A stretch of 64,000 nt of DNA, taken from contig JACKLL010000017.1 of the NCBI GenBank assembly GCA_024235935.1, positions 6,820 to 70,819 of the forward strand, in the 5' to 3' direction. Positions 8,876 to 18,365 of this stretch are shown here, piece by piece (position 1 is the stretch's first letter; every line of letters starts with the position of its first letter). The stretch is from Rhodoferax sp. (GTDB lineage: Bacteria > Pseudomonadota > Gammaproteobacteria > Burkholderiales > Burkholderiaceae_C). The translations under genes and the position numbers were made by a program. A model generated the notes under the pieces. The model saw only the letters and a list, made by a program, of their open reading frames with translations. It did not search any database and was not told the DNA's origin.

Positions 8876-10162
8876 ATGATCGATTCGCCGCCCGCCACCG
8901 CCCTGCCAACGGCTTCCGATGCCGCCCACGGCGAACCCACGCCACACGGCGCTGTCCGGATTCACTGGGTCGAACGGGGACTGCCACAGTCGTCCCGCTG
9001 GCACAGCGAGCGGGGTGCACCGCCGCCGACGCAGGTGGTGCTGTGCGACGACACCACCACTGCCGATGGCGCCTACCGGCTGGCCTGCGCCGGCACCGCA
9101 CTGCTGTGGCGCGGCGACTTTCACAATGCACGCCAGTTGCTGCAAGCCCTGGGCCGGCGCAACGACCAGCCGCCCGCGCGCAAGCGCCGTGGCGGTGGCG
9201 CGCTCAAGGCGGCCGCATCGCAGCCTCAGGGGCCTGCCAATTTCCACCGGCACCGGATGGCACAGTCGCAGCGTGCCCGCATCCTGGGCATGGTGCTGCT
9301 GCAGATCGACGCCGACTATGCGATTTCCTTGCGCCGCGCACCCGACGTGCGCCTGGCCTGCACCGAGGCCTGGGGCCCTGCCGCCCCATTGGAGGGCAGC
9401 TCGGTGGTGTCGCTGCGCGAGCTGATGGGTGTCACCAGCGCGCACGAATGGCGTCTCCGGGGTGTCGAGGTGCCCGCGCTGGGGGCGGGCCCGAACAACC
9501 GCATCCATCCCCACTACGGCGTGTTCTCGCCGGCGCGCGGCGAATACATCGACCTGGTCGCGCAGGCGGCGCTGCCGGTCACCGGCCAGCAGCCCTATGT
9601 GGCATTCGACATCGGCACCGGCAGCGGCGTGCTGGCGGCGGTGCTGGCCCGGCGCGGCCTGCCGCATATCGTGGCCACTGACCTGGAGCCGCGCGCGCTG
9701 GCCTGCGCCGGGGACAACCTGGAGCGCCTGGGCCTGCAGGCCCAGGTGACACTGTGCCAGACCGACCTGTTCCCCAGCGGCCAGGCTTCGCTGATCGTCT
9801 GCAACCCGCCCTGGCTGCCGGCACGCCCCACGGCGCCGATCGAACGCGCGGTCTACGACGAGGGTGGCCGCATGCTGCAGGGATGGTTGTCGGGACTGGC
9901 GGCGCATCTGGCGCCGGGTGGCGAAGCCTGGCTGGTGCTGTCCGACCTGGCCGAACGGCTGCAACTGCGCAGCCGCGACGCGCTGCTGGCGGCCATTGCG
10001 GCTGCCGGACTGACGGTGGCCGGACGCGCCGACACCCGGCCGCAGCATCCCAAGGCGGCAGACCGGCGCGACCGGCTGCAGCTCGCCCGCAGCACCGAGA
10101 TCACCTCGCTGTGGCGCCTGGTACGGACCGATGCGGGAAAGGCGCTGAACATGGTTCCGTGA
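8876..10162 (+). CDS. Class I SAM-dependent methyltransferase (PrmC/HemK-like core)
   Basis: A 428-residue protein whose C-terminal half is a Rossmann methyltransferase: motif I FDIGTGSGVL (about 244-253), acidic end of strand 2 in VATDLEP, and the catalytic-type NPPW tetrad at 310-313. That NPPW is typical of enzymes methylating amide or exocyclic amino nitrogens (Gln of release factors, or adenine/guanine bases). The N-terminal about 220 residues include a basic linker (RKRRGGG) and match no domain I can name. The ATG at 8876 is preferred over one at 8816 because the extra 20 codons include a rare TTA and look non-coding. The target is unknown. Confidence 0.75.
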   Translation: MIDSPPATALPTASDAAHGEPTPHGAVRIHWVERGLPQSSRWHSERGAPPPTQVVLCDDTTTADGAYRLACAGTALLWRGDFHNARQLLQALGRRNDQPPARKRRGGGALKAAASQPQGPANFHRHRMAQSQRARILGMVLLQIDADYAISLRRAPDVRLACTEAWGPAAPLEGSSVVSLRELMGVTSAHEWRLRGVEVPALGAGPNNRIHPHYGVFSPARGEYIDLVAQAALPVTGQQPYVAFDIGTGSGVLAAVLARRGLPHIVATDLEPRALACAGDNLERLGLQAQVTLCQTDLFPSGQASLIVCNPPWLPARPTAPIERAVYDEGGRMLQGWLSGLAAHLAPGGEAWLVLSDLAERLQLRSRDALLAAIAAAGLTVAGRADTRPQHPKAADRRDRLQLARSTEITSLWRLVRTDAGKALNMVP

Positions 10163-10244
10163 TAAGCGGTTAAAGTTGTCCAAACCAAGGGGCTGGCGCC
10201 AGCGCCCCCGTCTGGCGCACGGACCCCGCAGCGGAGGACGCACC

Positions 10245-13200
10245 ATGCCCACCCATCCCGCGCGGCCGGATCCTGGCAATGCCGCAGACACCGGCGACCC
10301 GACCGCCCCACCCCTGTCCGACGACTGGCAGTCGCTGCTTGCACAGGAGCGGCTGGCCATCGCACAGCGCCGCCGCCACGTACAGCAGGGTGCCGCTGGC
10401 GACACCGGCAACACTGCGACTGCATCCCTGCCCCGCGTCGGACTGGCCCTGTCCGGAGGCGGAGTCCGCAGCGCGACCTTCGCGCTCGGACTGATGCGCG
10501 GCCTGGCGCAGCACCGCACCGCAGCCCCAGCGGCCACGGCCGATAGCCCGCCCGAAGCCGAGGCTCCGGATGCAGGGCTGATCCGCGAGGGCCTGCTGGG
10601 GCGACTGGACTATCTGTCGACCGTCTCGGGGGGCGGGTATATCGGCGCGATGTATGGCCGCCTGGTCGCCACCTATGGCGGGCAACGGGCGCAGCAACTG
10701 ATGGCGAGCGGCCAGTCCCCTGTCCTGGGCTGGCTGCGCCGCAATGGCCGCTACCTGACGCCGGGCGGTGCGCGCGACTCCGGCATGGCCATGGTCACCT
10801 ACCTGCGGGCCTGGATGGCGATCCACGCCGAGTTCATGTTCGCCTGCATCCTTCTCGGCCTGGTGGTCATCCTGCCGCACCTGTGGCAGCACAGCCTGCA
10901 GGTGCTTGACGCCAATGCATGGGAACCCTGGTACACCGCCTGGTGGGCCATGGCCATCGCTTTCTGGACGGCGTTGGCTCCAGGCCTGATCGCCGGCTAC
11001 TGGGCCGCCCGCGACGGCCCGGACCCGACCCGCACGGCCACCCGGCTGGGCTGGCGCGATGCATCCTTCGTGCTGATCATTGCCGCTGGCGCCTTTGCGC
11101 TGCTGCGCAGCCTGTATGCGAACCAGGTTCTCGATCCTGTGCACAACAGCCTGACCTGGCCGGGTGCGGGTGCATTGGCACTGGGGTCGGTGGTGATCGG
11201 GCAGGTCGCCACCATGGTCTGGCTGGTCATCGACCGCACGCCCCATGCACTGAAGGTCGCGCGTGTGCGCAACCTGCTCACCCGCAATCTGCGCGCGGTG
11301 ATGCTGATCACCCTGGCACTGATCGGCATCGGCATCCTGGACCGGTTGAGCTGGTGGATCCTGGCCGAATTCCAGACCGGCAATGCCTGGTTGTGGCGTG
11401 GCGTCGGCGTCGGCAGCGTGGTGCTGGTGATCCTGCGTGCGCTGGTGCAGCCGCTGCAGAAGATTGCCGCCGAGAGCGCGAACCGTGCGCGCGAATGGCT
11501 GCCGCTGCTGCTTGAGGCCGGCAGCATGTTCGGCATGCTGGTGCTGGTACTGGTCTGGCTGGTGTTGCTGCAGTGGTTCGTGTTTGCACCCGACACCTTC
11601 GACGCGCTGCGTGCGGTGCCGGCCTGGATGCGCGCCAGCCTGCTGGCAGCCGCCTGGCTGGCCTGGACCGTGCTGTCGGCCGGCAATGTGCAGATGGCCA
11701 ACACCTCCTCGCTGCACAGCTTCTACCGCGCGCGCTTGACGCGCGCCTACCTGGCCGTAGGCAACCGCAAACGCGATCTGGCCGACCAGAACGGTGTCCG
11801 CTCCGACGTGACACGGGTCGTCGACGGCGACGACACCAGTCTTTGGCACTACCGCCCGGATCGCCAGGGCGGCCCGATCCACCTGGTCAACACCTGCCTG
11901 AACCAGACCCGCGACGACAAGAGCGGCCTGTACAACGCCGACCGCAAGGGCACCGCGGTCACGGCCAGCTGGCGCGGCTTCGAGATCGGCCCGCACGATT
12001 TCATCGCGATGCAGGAGTGCCATGACGTCGGCACGCTCGGCCGCTGGGTCGCGGTGTCCGGTGCCGCGGCCTCTCCCGGCGCCGGCTCCTACACCTCGCG
12101 CGGGCTGGCCCTGCTGCTGTATTTCATGGGCGTGCGCCTGGGCCACTGGATGCGCGCGCCGCAGCAGAAGGTGCAATTGCGCTGGCTCAGCGCCCTGTCC
12201 TGGCGGCTGATCCCCAAGCCGATGATGCTCACCAGCGAGGCGTCGGCCACCTTCTACGGTGTCGAGCGCCCCTGGTGGTATCTGTCAGACGGCGGACATT
12301 TCGAGAACACCGGTGTCTACGCCCTGCTCAAGCGCGAGCTGGACTTCATCATCTTGTCCGATTCCGGTGCCGACGGGCGTTTCGAATTCGCCGATCTGGA
12401 GAATCTGGTGCGCAAGGCACGCATCGACTTCGGTGCCGAGATCGACTTCTACACCCGCAGCGAGGCGGCCGAGCTGTTCCCCGTCGACAGCTGCGAGCTG
12501 ACCGTGCTGTCGCCCGAAGACATGGGCAATGTGCATTCCAGCCGGGGCGTACTGCTGGCGCGCATCCGCTACCGCGAACGGCCGGGACCGGCGGCGGCCG
12601 ACGGCAGACCGGGGCCGATGGTGCGCCCCGAGGGTACGCTGCTGGTGGTCAAGCCCAACCTGCATGACGCCCTGGACCTGGACCTGCTGTCCTACGCGCG
12701 CAAGCACCCCAGCTTTCCGCACGAGTCCACCAGCGACCAGTCGTTCGACGAGGCCCAGTGGGAAAGCTACCACCGGCTGGGCGAGGACTTCGGCCGTGCC
12801 ATGTGCCCGGCCTGGCTGGCCCGCCTGCCCGGCTGGCACCAGCCCGCACAGCATGCCCTGCGGGTCTCGGCGCGGCTGGGGCCGGCGGCCCGCGAGGCCG
12901 AGACCCAGCGCAATGAGCCGCTGTGGCGGCGCAATGTGCGTGCCGCCGCGATCGGCACCACGCTGGGCGTGGGTGCATCGGGCACCTTGCTGCTGTCGCT
13001 GTGGCAGATGCAGGACCAGTTCCAGCGCAACCGGGCCGACCAGCAGGCCGAGGCTCGCCAGCTGTTCACCGAAGTCTCCAAGGGGCTGCAATCCTTCGAC
13101 GGCACTTGTCCCGAGGTGCCCGAGCACGTGGTCACGCAGGCGGCCATGCTGCTGGACCTGCGCAACAGCCCGTCGATGCGCCCGCTGGAACAGGCCGGGC

Positions 13201-14084
13201 TCGAACGACTGGCCAGCCGCATCACCGAGGAGTGCGCACGTGCACCCGCCGCCAGTGCGCAGTGCGGCGCGAATTTCCGGCGCGTGCAGAGCAGCCTGTG
13301 CACGCTGGTGCGCAAACCCCCGACACAGGACACAGCCCTGAACTACTGGCATCCGGGTGCGTCGCCGCAGGAGCAGATGGTCGACGGACAGGCGGTCTGG
13401 CTTGCGGCGACCAGCCGCTTCCCAATGCTCGCCGCGTTGATGGCTGCGGGCGCCGATCACTCGACCCCGCAGGTGTCGGCGTCGGCGGGCCCCGCGGCCG
13501 ATGCCGACGCCGGCATGGCAGCTGCGCCGGCCCCCACGACCGTCGATGGGGCTGGGACGGCGGTCCTGGGTGGAGTGATCGCCCCGCCCGAGTCGGCAGG
13601 CGAGGCCATACCGGCACCGGGTACGCCCTATGGCGCGGCGCCCCCCCTCCCGACGCCCTTCACATCGGCCGCATTGCAGGCATGCGCTCGCAGCGATTCA
13701 GGCAGCACACTGTATATCCACATCTACAGCGAAAGCACGCGCATGGCCGCGACCGCACTGCGCCAGCGACTGCAACCGGAAGATGGCGCGCCCTTGCTGG
13801 TGGCACCGATCGAGAACGTGGTGCGCAATGCCGAGCTGCGCCAGCAACGCCCGCCGGTGCCATGGCCGAACCCGACCCTAGTGCTGCACGACCCGTCCAG
13901 CCGCGACTGCGCCCTGGCCATTGCGTCCGCCGTCGGGGCACCCTGGACCGGCGTGGACGGCAGCAGTTCCCGGGTCCGTCTGCGCGGTCTGCCGGCGTCG
14001 CTGCAGGCACGCCCCGGTGTACTGGAGCTATGGCTGCCGCCGGTGGAGCCATCCGGCAATGCCGTCCCAGCGCCCAGGCGCTGA
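10245..14084 (+). CDS. Large membrane-bound patatin-like phospholipase
   Basis: A 1279-residue protein. The patatin active site is split over long distances: glycine-rich oxyanion loop SGGGVRS (70-76), nucleophile Ser128 in TVSGGG, and catalytic Asp682 in SDGGHFENTG. Between Ser and Asp lies an insertion of about 290 residues (190-480) with several hydrophobic helices. Another transmembrane helix follows near 900-920, then a tail of about 360 residues. Near the C-terminus LYIHIYSEST...PIENV resembles a small cell-envelope alpha/beta fold (inference). Patatins hydrolyse acyl esters of phospholipids. GGAGGA at 10234-10239 supports the ATG at 10245. It stands alone between a methyltransferase and a convergent GNAT gene. 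Confidence 0.8.
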   Translation: MPTHPARPDPGNAADTGDPTAPPLSDDWQSLLAQERLAIAQRRRHVQQGAAGDTGNTATASLPRVGLALSGGGVRSATFALGLMRGLAQHRTAAPAATADSPPEAEAPDAGLIREGLLGRLDYLSTVSGGGYIGAMYGRLVATYGGQRAQQLMASGQSPVLGWLRRNGRYLTPGGARDSGMAMVTYLRAWMAIHAEFMFACILLGLVVILPHLWQHSLQVLDANAWEPWYTAWWAMAIAFWTALAPGLIAGYWAARDGPDPTRTATRLGWRDASFVLIIAAGAFALLRSLYANQVLDPVHNSLTWPGAGALALGSVVIGQVATMVWLVIDRTPHALKVARVRNLLTRNLRAVMLITLALIGIGILDRLSWWILAEFQTGNAWLWRGVGVGSVVLVILRALVQPLQKIAAESANRAREWLPLLLEAGSMFGMLVLVLVWLVLLQWFVFAPDTFDALRAVPAWMRASLLAAAWLAWTVLSAGNVQMANTSSLHSFYRARLTRAYLAVGNRKRDLADQNGVRSDVTRVVDGDDTSLWHYRPDRQGGPIHLVNTCLNQTRDDKSGLYNADRKGTAVTASWRGFEIGPHDFIAMQECHDVGTLGRWVAVSGAAASPGAGSYTSRGLALLLYFMGVRLGHWMRAPQQKVQLRWLSALSWRLIPKPMMLTSEASATFYGVERPWWYLSDGGHFENTGVYALLKRELDFIILSDSGADGRFEFADLENLVRKARIDFGAEIDFYTRSEAAELFPVDSCELTVLSPEDMGNVHSSRGVLLARIRYRERPGPAAADGRPGPMVRPEGTLLVVKPNLHDALDLDLLSYARKHPSFPHESTSDQSFDEAQWESYHRLGEDFGRAMCPAWLARLPGWHQPAQHALRVSARLGPAAREAETQRNEPLWRRNVRAAAIGTTLGVGASGTLLLSLWQMQDQFQRNRADQQAEARQLFTEVSKGLQSFDGTCPEVPEHVVTQAAMLLDLRNSPSMRPLEQAGLERLASRITEECARAPAASAQCGANFRRVQSSLCTLVRKPPTQDTALNYWHPGASPQEQMVDGQAVWLAATSRFPMLAALMAAGADHSTPQVSASAGPAADADAGMAAAPAPTTVDGAGTAVLGGVIAPPESAGEAIPAPGTPYGAAPPLPTPFTSAALQACARSDSGSTLYIHIYSESTRMAATALRQRLQPEDGAPLLVAPIENVVRNAELRQQRPPVPWPNPTLVLHDPSSRDCALAIASAVGAPWTGVDGSSSRVRLRGLPASLQARPGVLELWLPPVEPSGNAVPAPRR

Positions 14085-14174
14085 ACTGCGGAACGCCTTG
14101 CTGTCGTCCCGCACGCAGCGTCGAGTCGAACCGGGGCAGCAGCCGTGCAGCGCACCGTCGGCTTCGCCCTGGGG

Positions 14175-14645
14175 CTACAGCAACAAGCGCATGAAGACGC
14201 TGTTCGGGTCTGCGCGGTAGCTGCCGAACGGCGCGCACGGCACAAAGCCGTGCGCCGCATACAGGGCGCGGGCCGGCGCGAAGAACGGCATCGCGCCCGT
14301 TTCCAGGCTCAGCCGGCGCAGACCCGTGGCACGGGCCTCGGCCAGGATGTGCAACAGCATCTGGCGGCCGACCCCGCGCCCACGGTGGCTGACCGCGCTG
14401 CGCATGGACTTGAGTTCTCCATGGCTCTCATCCAGCTGCTTGAGTGCACCGCAACCGACCAGTTGTCCGCCGTCCCAGGCGCTCCAGAAGCGGATGTCGC
14501 GCTGGCGCAGGCCTTCCAGGTCCAGCGCATGCTTGCTCTCCGGCGGCGAGACTGCGCGCATGTCACGAATGTGCTCCTCGAGAAACAACGCGATCCGGGG
14601 ATCACTCAGGTCATCAAGGCGGATCAGCACCTGCGAGGTGGTCAT
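14175..14645 (-). CDS. GNAT-family N-acetyltransferase
   Basis: A 156-residue GNAT acetyltransferase (acetyl-CoA to an amine). The acetyl-CoA pyrophosphate loop is RGRGVGRQML in the central strand-helix segment, and the C-terminal ALYAAHGFVPCAPF block is the usual GNAT end. It resembles the E. coli PhnO/YncA-size single-domain proteins; the acceptor is unknown. Its start lies 20 bases after the TRAP permease stop on the same strand, so it probably rides on the TRAP operon transcript. It converges on the patatin gene; a weak hairpin AGCCG/CGGCT (14141-14163) lies in the gap. Confidence 0.82.
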   Translation of the reverse strand: MTTSQVLIRLDDLSDPRIALFLEEHIRDMRAVSPPESKHALDLEGLRQRDIRFWSAWDGGQLVGCGALKQLDESHGELKSMRSAVSHRGRGVGRQMLLHILAEARATGLRRLSLETGAMPFFAPARALYAAHGFVPCAPFGSYRADPNSVFMRLLL

Positions 14646-14665
14646 GGCAGCGCGTTCTCCCGGCG

Positions 14666-15973
14666 TCAGCCCATCATCTTTTTCGGCAGCCAGGTGGCCA
14701 GCTCCGGGAACACGCACAGCAGCACGATCGCCAGCACCATGCAGCACATGAACGGGAATGCGCCCTTGAGGATGGTGGGCAGTCGCACATCGGGCGTGAT
14801 GCCGTTGATGACGAACAGGTTCAGCCCGACCGGTGGCGTGATCAGCCCCAGCTCCATGTTGATGGTCAGGATCACGCCGAACCAGATCGGATCGAAGCCC
14901 GCGGCCGTGATCACCGGCATCAGGATGGGCGTGGTCATCAGGATGATGGCCGCCGGCGGCAGAAAGCAACCGGCCACCAGCAGCAGCAGGTTGATCGCGG
15001 CCAGCACCAGCCAGCGGTTGACCTGCAGCTCGGCAATCGTCTGCGCTACGGCCTGCGTGACCTGCAGCGAGGACATCATGTAGCCGAACAGGATCGAGGT
15101 GCCGATGATCATCAGCAACATCCCCGACTCGCGCAGGCCGTCGCGCAAAATGGCCCACAGGTCCATCGGACGCCAGACACGGTAGATGACGATCACCATC
15201 ACCAGGCACAGCATGGCGCCGACGCCGGCCGCCTCGGAGGGTGTCGCGATGCCGCCATACAGCGCGTAGACCACGCCGATGATGACGGCGATGAAGGGCA
15301 GCAGCTTGGGCATCAGCTCGAGCTTCTCCTTCATCGAGTAGATGCGATCGCTGTCGATCAGCCTGGTGCCGCGCTTCCAGCTCAGGAACAGTGCCCAGGC
15401 CATGAACAGCCCGGTCAGCAGCAGGCCCGGGATGATGCCGGCGATGAACAGGCGCCCGATCGAGGTCTCGGACGCGATGCCGTACAGGATCATCGTGATG
15501 CTGGGCGGAATCAGGATGCCCAGCGTGCCGCCGGCGGCGATGGCGCCGGTGGCCAGGTCGGCGTCGTAGCCGCGCTTGCGCATCTCCGGAATGCCCATTT
15601 TTCCGATCGCCGCGCAGGTCGCCGGCGAGGAACCGGTCAAGGCGGAGAACAAGGCACAGGCGCCGATGTTGGAGATCACCAGCGAGCCTGGCACCCGGTG
15701 CAGCCAGCGCGCCAGCGCCTCATACAGATCACTGCCGGCGCGCGAGGATGCGACGGCTGCGCCCATGATGACGAACATCGGCAGGGACACCAGCGTGAAG
15801 TCGGACAGTCCGGCAAAAATCGTCTCGGGTACGAAGTGCACGCTGTTCCAGCCGTCGAAGACCACCATGAACAGCAAGGCCACGGCCCCCAGGCCGAACG
15901 CGATCGGCAGGCCGGTGGCCAGCAATGCGGTCGTGACGACGAAGATCAGCAGGCCGATAGCCAACGGGCTCAT
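14666..15973 (-). CDS. dctM: TRAP transporter large permease (DctM family)
   Basis: A 435-residue, very hydrophobic DctM-type subunit that forms the ion-coupled channel of a TRAP importer for carboxylates or related organic acids. Twelve or so membrane segments are evident. Family blocks such as SSPATCAAIGKMGIPEM and AAGGTLGILIPPS (the latter lining the substrate path) are readable. The start ATG overlaps the small-permease stop by four bases (ATGA), indicating strict coupling. It is the third gene of dctP-dctQ-dctM. Confidence 0.92.
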   Translation of the reverse strand: MSPLAIGLLIFVVTTALLATGLPIAFGLGAVALLFMVVFDGWNSVHFVPETIFAGLSDFTLVSLPMFVIMGAAVASSRAGSDLYEALARWLHRVPGSLVISNIGACALFSALTGSSPATCAAIGKMGIPEMRKRGYDADLATGAIAAGGTLGILIPPSITMILYGIASETSIGRLFIAGIIPGLLLTGLFMAWALFLSWKRGTRLIDSDRIYSMKEKLELMPKLLPFIAVIIGVVYALYGGIATPSEAAGVGAMLCLVMVIVIYRVWRPMDLWAILRDGLRESGMLLMIIGTSILFGYMMSSLQVTQAVAQTIAELQVNRWLVLAAINLLLLVAGCFLPPAAIILMTTPILMPVITAAGFDPIWFGVILTINMELGLITPPVGLNLFVINGITPDVRLPTILKGAFPFMCCMVLAIVLLCVFPELATWLPKKMMG

Positions 15974-16512
15974 AGAGTGTCCTCGGCCGAAAGGCCAAAA
16001 GGAAGGCTGCGCTGCTGCAGCACCAGCACGATGTCCACGACGAACTGCAGGCACAGCAGGCCCAGCCCGACCGGGACCGACAGGTAAGGAATCCAGACCC
16101 GCGCCTTCCAGATCGATGGCGTGGTCTGGCCGCTGACCCAGGTCTCATGCCACCAGGGTATGGCCGCATACAGGAAGAAGCCGCAGAAAGCCAGCGCCAC
16201 CAGGTGGCCGAGCACGAACAGCACGCGCCGCGCCGGCGTGCGCAGCATCAGCGGCACCACGTCCACCGCAACGTGGCCGCGCGTGAGCAGGATGTAGGGC
16301 GCACCGATGAAGGTGGCCGCCACCAGCGAGAACGTGACGAACTCGGTCTGCCAGATCGACGACTGGCCGAGCACCGCCCGCACGAACACCATCTGGCAGA
16401 TGACCCCGATCGAGAGCAGGATCATCAGCGCCGCGACGACGCCGAAGATCCGCGACAGGCCATGAACAGCCGCCGCCCATGCGGGCAGCGGCACCGCCTT
16501 GTCACTTGACAC
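15970..16512 (-). CDS. dctQ: TRAP transporter small permease (DctQ family)
   Basis: A 180-residue protein with four predicted membrane helices (near 23-45, 62-77, 97-117 and 139-162) and the conserved R-G-H-V-A-V-D-V motif (78-85) of DctQ subunits, which join the receptor-docking surface to DctM. The start is GTG at 16510-16512, overlapping the end of dctP by 11 bases. No nearer ATG keeps the first helix. Confidence 0.88.
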   Translation of the reverse strand: MSSDKAVPLPAWAAAVHGLSRIFGVVAALMILLSIGVICQMVFVRAVLGQSSIWQTEFVTFSLVAATFIGAPYILLTRGHVAVDVVPLMLRTPARRVLFVLGHLVALAFCGFFLYAAIPWWHETWVSGQTTPSIWKARVWIPYLSVPVGLGLLCLQFVVDIVLVLQQRSLPFGLSAEDTL

Positions 16513-17566
16513 TCAGCGCCTTCTCGATCAGTTCCTTGCCACCCGGCACCTTCTCGGCAAATGCCTTGTACGAGGTCTTCTGCGCCACCGCACGCCAGGC
16601 TTCGGCGTCGGCGTCGCTGAGCGTGACCACCTCCACCTTGTTCTTCTTGAAGGTCTCGACCATTTCGTCGTCCAGCTTCTTGGATTCGGCTTCGAAATAG
16701 TCCTCGGCCTTTTGCGAGGCCGCAGTCAGGGCCTTCTTCTGCGCATCGTTGAGCTTGTCCCAGCTCTTCTTGGAGATCAGCACCGGCTCGTACATGAACC
16801 ACAGGGCGTTGTCGCCAGGTGCCGTGACGCACTTGAGTTGCTCGTACAGACGGAAGGACACGAAGCTGCCGGTCGAGGTATCGGTGGCCTGGGCCACGCC
16901 CTGCTGCAAGGCGTTGTAGACCTCGCTGGACGGAATCGACACGATCGAGGCGCCGGCGCCAGCCCACATCTGCGCAAAGGTCGAACCGGCCGAGCGCACC
17001 TTCAGGCCGGCCGCATCCTCCGGCCGCTTGATGCACTTGTCCTTGGAGCCGAAGGCACCGGCCAGCCAGGCATCGGCAAGCACATGGGCCCCACCCTGCT
17101 CGATGATGGCCTTGATGTCCTTCATGAAGGCCGAGTCGTTGATGCGCCGCGCATGTGCGTGACCCTTGACCAGGCCCGGCATCAGCGTGGCACCGAACTG
17201 CGGGTGGAACCCTGACGCATAGTCGAGCGGGAACGAGGTCATGTCGATCTGGCCGGTCATCATGGCCTTCCACTGCTCCTGCGCCTTGACCAGACTGGAG
17301 CCGGGAAACACCTTGATCTCGACGCCGACCTTGGCGGCCGCAACGTCACGCGCAATCATCTGCACCATCTCGTCGCGCACATCGCCCTTGCCACCCGGAA
17401 ACTGGTGCGAAGCCTTGAGGGTGATGGTCTGCGCGACGGCAGCACCGGCCAGACCGAGCGCGAGGACGACGGCGCCGATCGCCGTGGCGACCGGGTGCCG
17501 GCGTGCGGTCGACGAATGCGCGACGCGGTGGTGATGGGACGGGCTTGGGTTACGCGAATGGGTCAT
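16502..17566 (-). CDS. dctP: TRAP transporter periplasmic substrate receptor (DctP family)
   Basis: A 354-residue solute-binding protein. The N-terminus is long and basic/His-rich (residues 1-27), then a hydrophobic core and an Ala-rich cleavage region before TITLKASHQF, the usual mature start. The carboxylate-binding Arg of DctP proteins falls in the GLKVRSAGST segment. The receptor brings the ligand to DctQM for sodium-driven uptake. The ATG at 17566 is backed by CAGGAG at 17572-17577. The ligand cannot be deduced. A 12-base palindrome at 17701 lies 135 bases upstream and may be an operator. Confidence 0.9.
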   Translation of the reverse strand: MTHSRNPSPSHHHRVAHSSTARRHPVATAIGAVVLALGLAGAAVAQTITLKASHQFPGGKGDVRDEMVQMIARDVAAAKVGVEIKVFPGSSLVKAQEQWKAMMTGQIDMTSFPLDYASGFHPQFGATLMPGLVKGHAHARRINDSAFMKDIKAIIEQGGAHVLADAWLAGAFGSKDKCIKRPEDAAGLKVRSAGSTFAQMWAGAGASIVSIPSSEVYNALQQGVAQATDTSTGSFVSFRLYEQLKCVTAPGDNALWFMYEPVLISKKSWDKLNDAQKKALTAASQKAEDYFEAESKKLDDEMVETFKKNKVEVVTLSDADAEAWRAVAQKTSYKAFAEKVPGGKELIEKALSVK

Positions 17567-17700
17567 GTCTGTCTCCTGTGGGTCAAGGGTTTGCGACGCT
17601 GCGCACCTCGACCGGCCGCATCGAACGTGCGATGCCGGCGAGATCGCCCGAGTTTACGGGTGAGGCCTGGGTCGGCCGCTGCCGCGACCGACTTTGTCAT

Positions 17701-17712
17701 GGGTAATTACCC
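17701..17712. promoter_or_regulatory. Perfect palindrome GGGTAATTACCC upstream of dctPQM
   Basis: A 12-base perfect palindrome, AT-rich at its centre within GC-rich DNA, lies between the sodC stop (17768) and the dctP start (17566). The position and symmetry suit a dimeric repressor or activator site controlling the TRAP operon. No regulator gene is adjacent on this side. Function is inferred. Confidence 0.4.
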
Positions 17713-17767
17713 TGACCTTCCACCCACCGATGCGGGCCGGAATCACCCCGTGTCCGCGCCGGCCGCT

Positions 17768-18298
17768 TCAGCCCGGAACCACGCCGCAGGCGACGCGGGC
17801 GCCACCGCCGCCCAGCGGCTGCGGATGGTCGGAATGGTTGTCGCCACCCGCATGGAGCATCAACGAGCGTCCCTGCAGGTCGGCCATCTTGAGACGCGGC
17901 GCCAGCACCGGAGCCTGTGCGCCGCCATCCATGGACACATACAGTGGCGGCAGATCCCCCAGATGCCCCGTACCCCAGGGCTCGCCATGGCGGCCCGTGC
18001 CGGCGGGATCGAAGTGACCGCCGGCTGCCAGTGCCGCAACCGCGACACCGTCCTTGATCGCAGCGTCGCAGGACGGCTTCTCGTGCACGTGAAAGCCATG
18101 CAGACCCGGCGCCAGACCGCTGAGTGCCGGCGTGAAGACCAGGCCGTACGGCGACTCCGACACCCGCACCGTGCCCAGCGAAGCGCCTGCGCCGCTGGCT
18201 GTCGCCGCACGGATGTCCACGCTGAGTTCGGCACTGGCGGCCAAACCGGCCGCCCCCCACAAACCCAGGACCAGCAATGGGATGGCATACGTTCGCAT
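17768..18298 (-). CDS. sodC: Periplasmic Cu/Zn superoxide dismutase
   Basis: A 176-residue SodC precursor. A signal peptide (about 1-23, ending ASA) is followed by the beta-barrel enzyme that dismutates superoxide in the periplasm. Metal ligands are visible in HGFHVHE (His70, His72), GGHFDP (His95), RHGEP (His104), HLGDLP (His112, Asp115) and LMLHAGGDN (His149). Cys77 and Cys171 should form the structural disulfide. An AAGGAGTCT ribosome site precedes the ATG at 18298. It may have its own promoter in the 67-base gap after the cyclase gene. Confidence 0.93.
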   Translation of the reverse strand: MRTYAIPLLVLGLWGAAGLAASAELSVDIRAATASGAGASLGTVRVSESPYGLVFTPALSGLAPGLHGFHVHEKPSCDAAIKDGVAVAALAAGGHFDPAGTGRHGEPWGTGHLGDLPPLYVSMDGGAQAPVLAPRLKMADLQGRSLMLHAGGDNHSDHPQPLGGGGARVACGVVPG

Positions 18299-18365
18299 GG
18301 AGACTCCTTGTCGGTTGAAATTCAAAACCTTCCTGCTACCGCGCGCCGCAGGTCCTGTCCTGCGC

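Noticed and set aside
10170..12176. A 668-codon antisense frame under the patatin gene
   Set aside because: Composition (Gln/His/Arg repeats) is typical of a shadow frame in high-GC DNA, and the patatin motifs on the plus strand are clear.
14444..16087. A 547-codon plus-strand frame over the TRAP permease
   Set aside because: It lies opposite a clear DctM/DctQ pair and has a low-complexity Gln/His/Asp/Arg composition.
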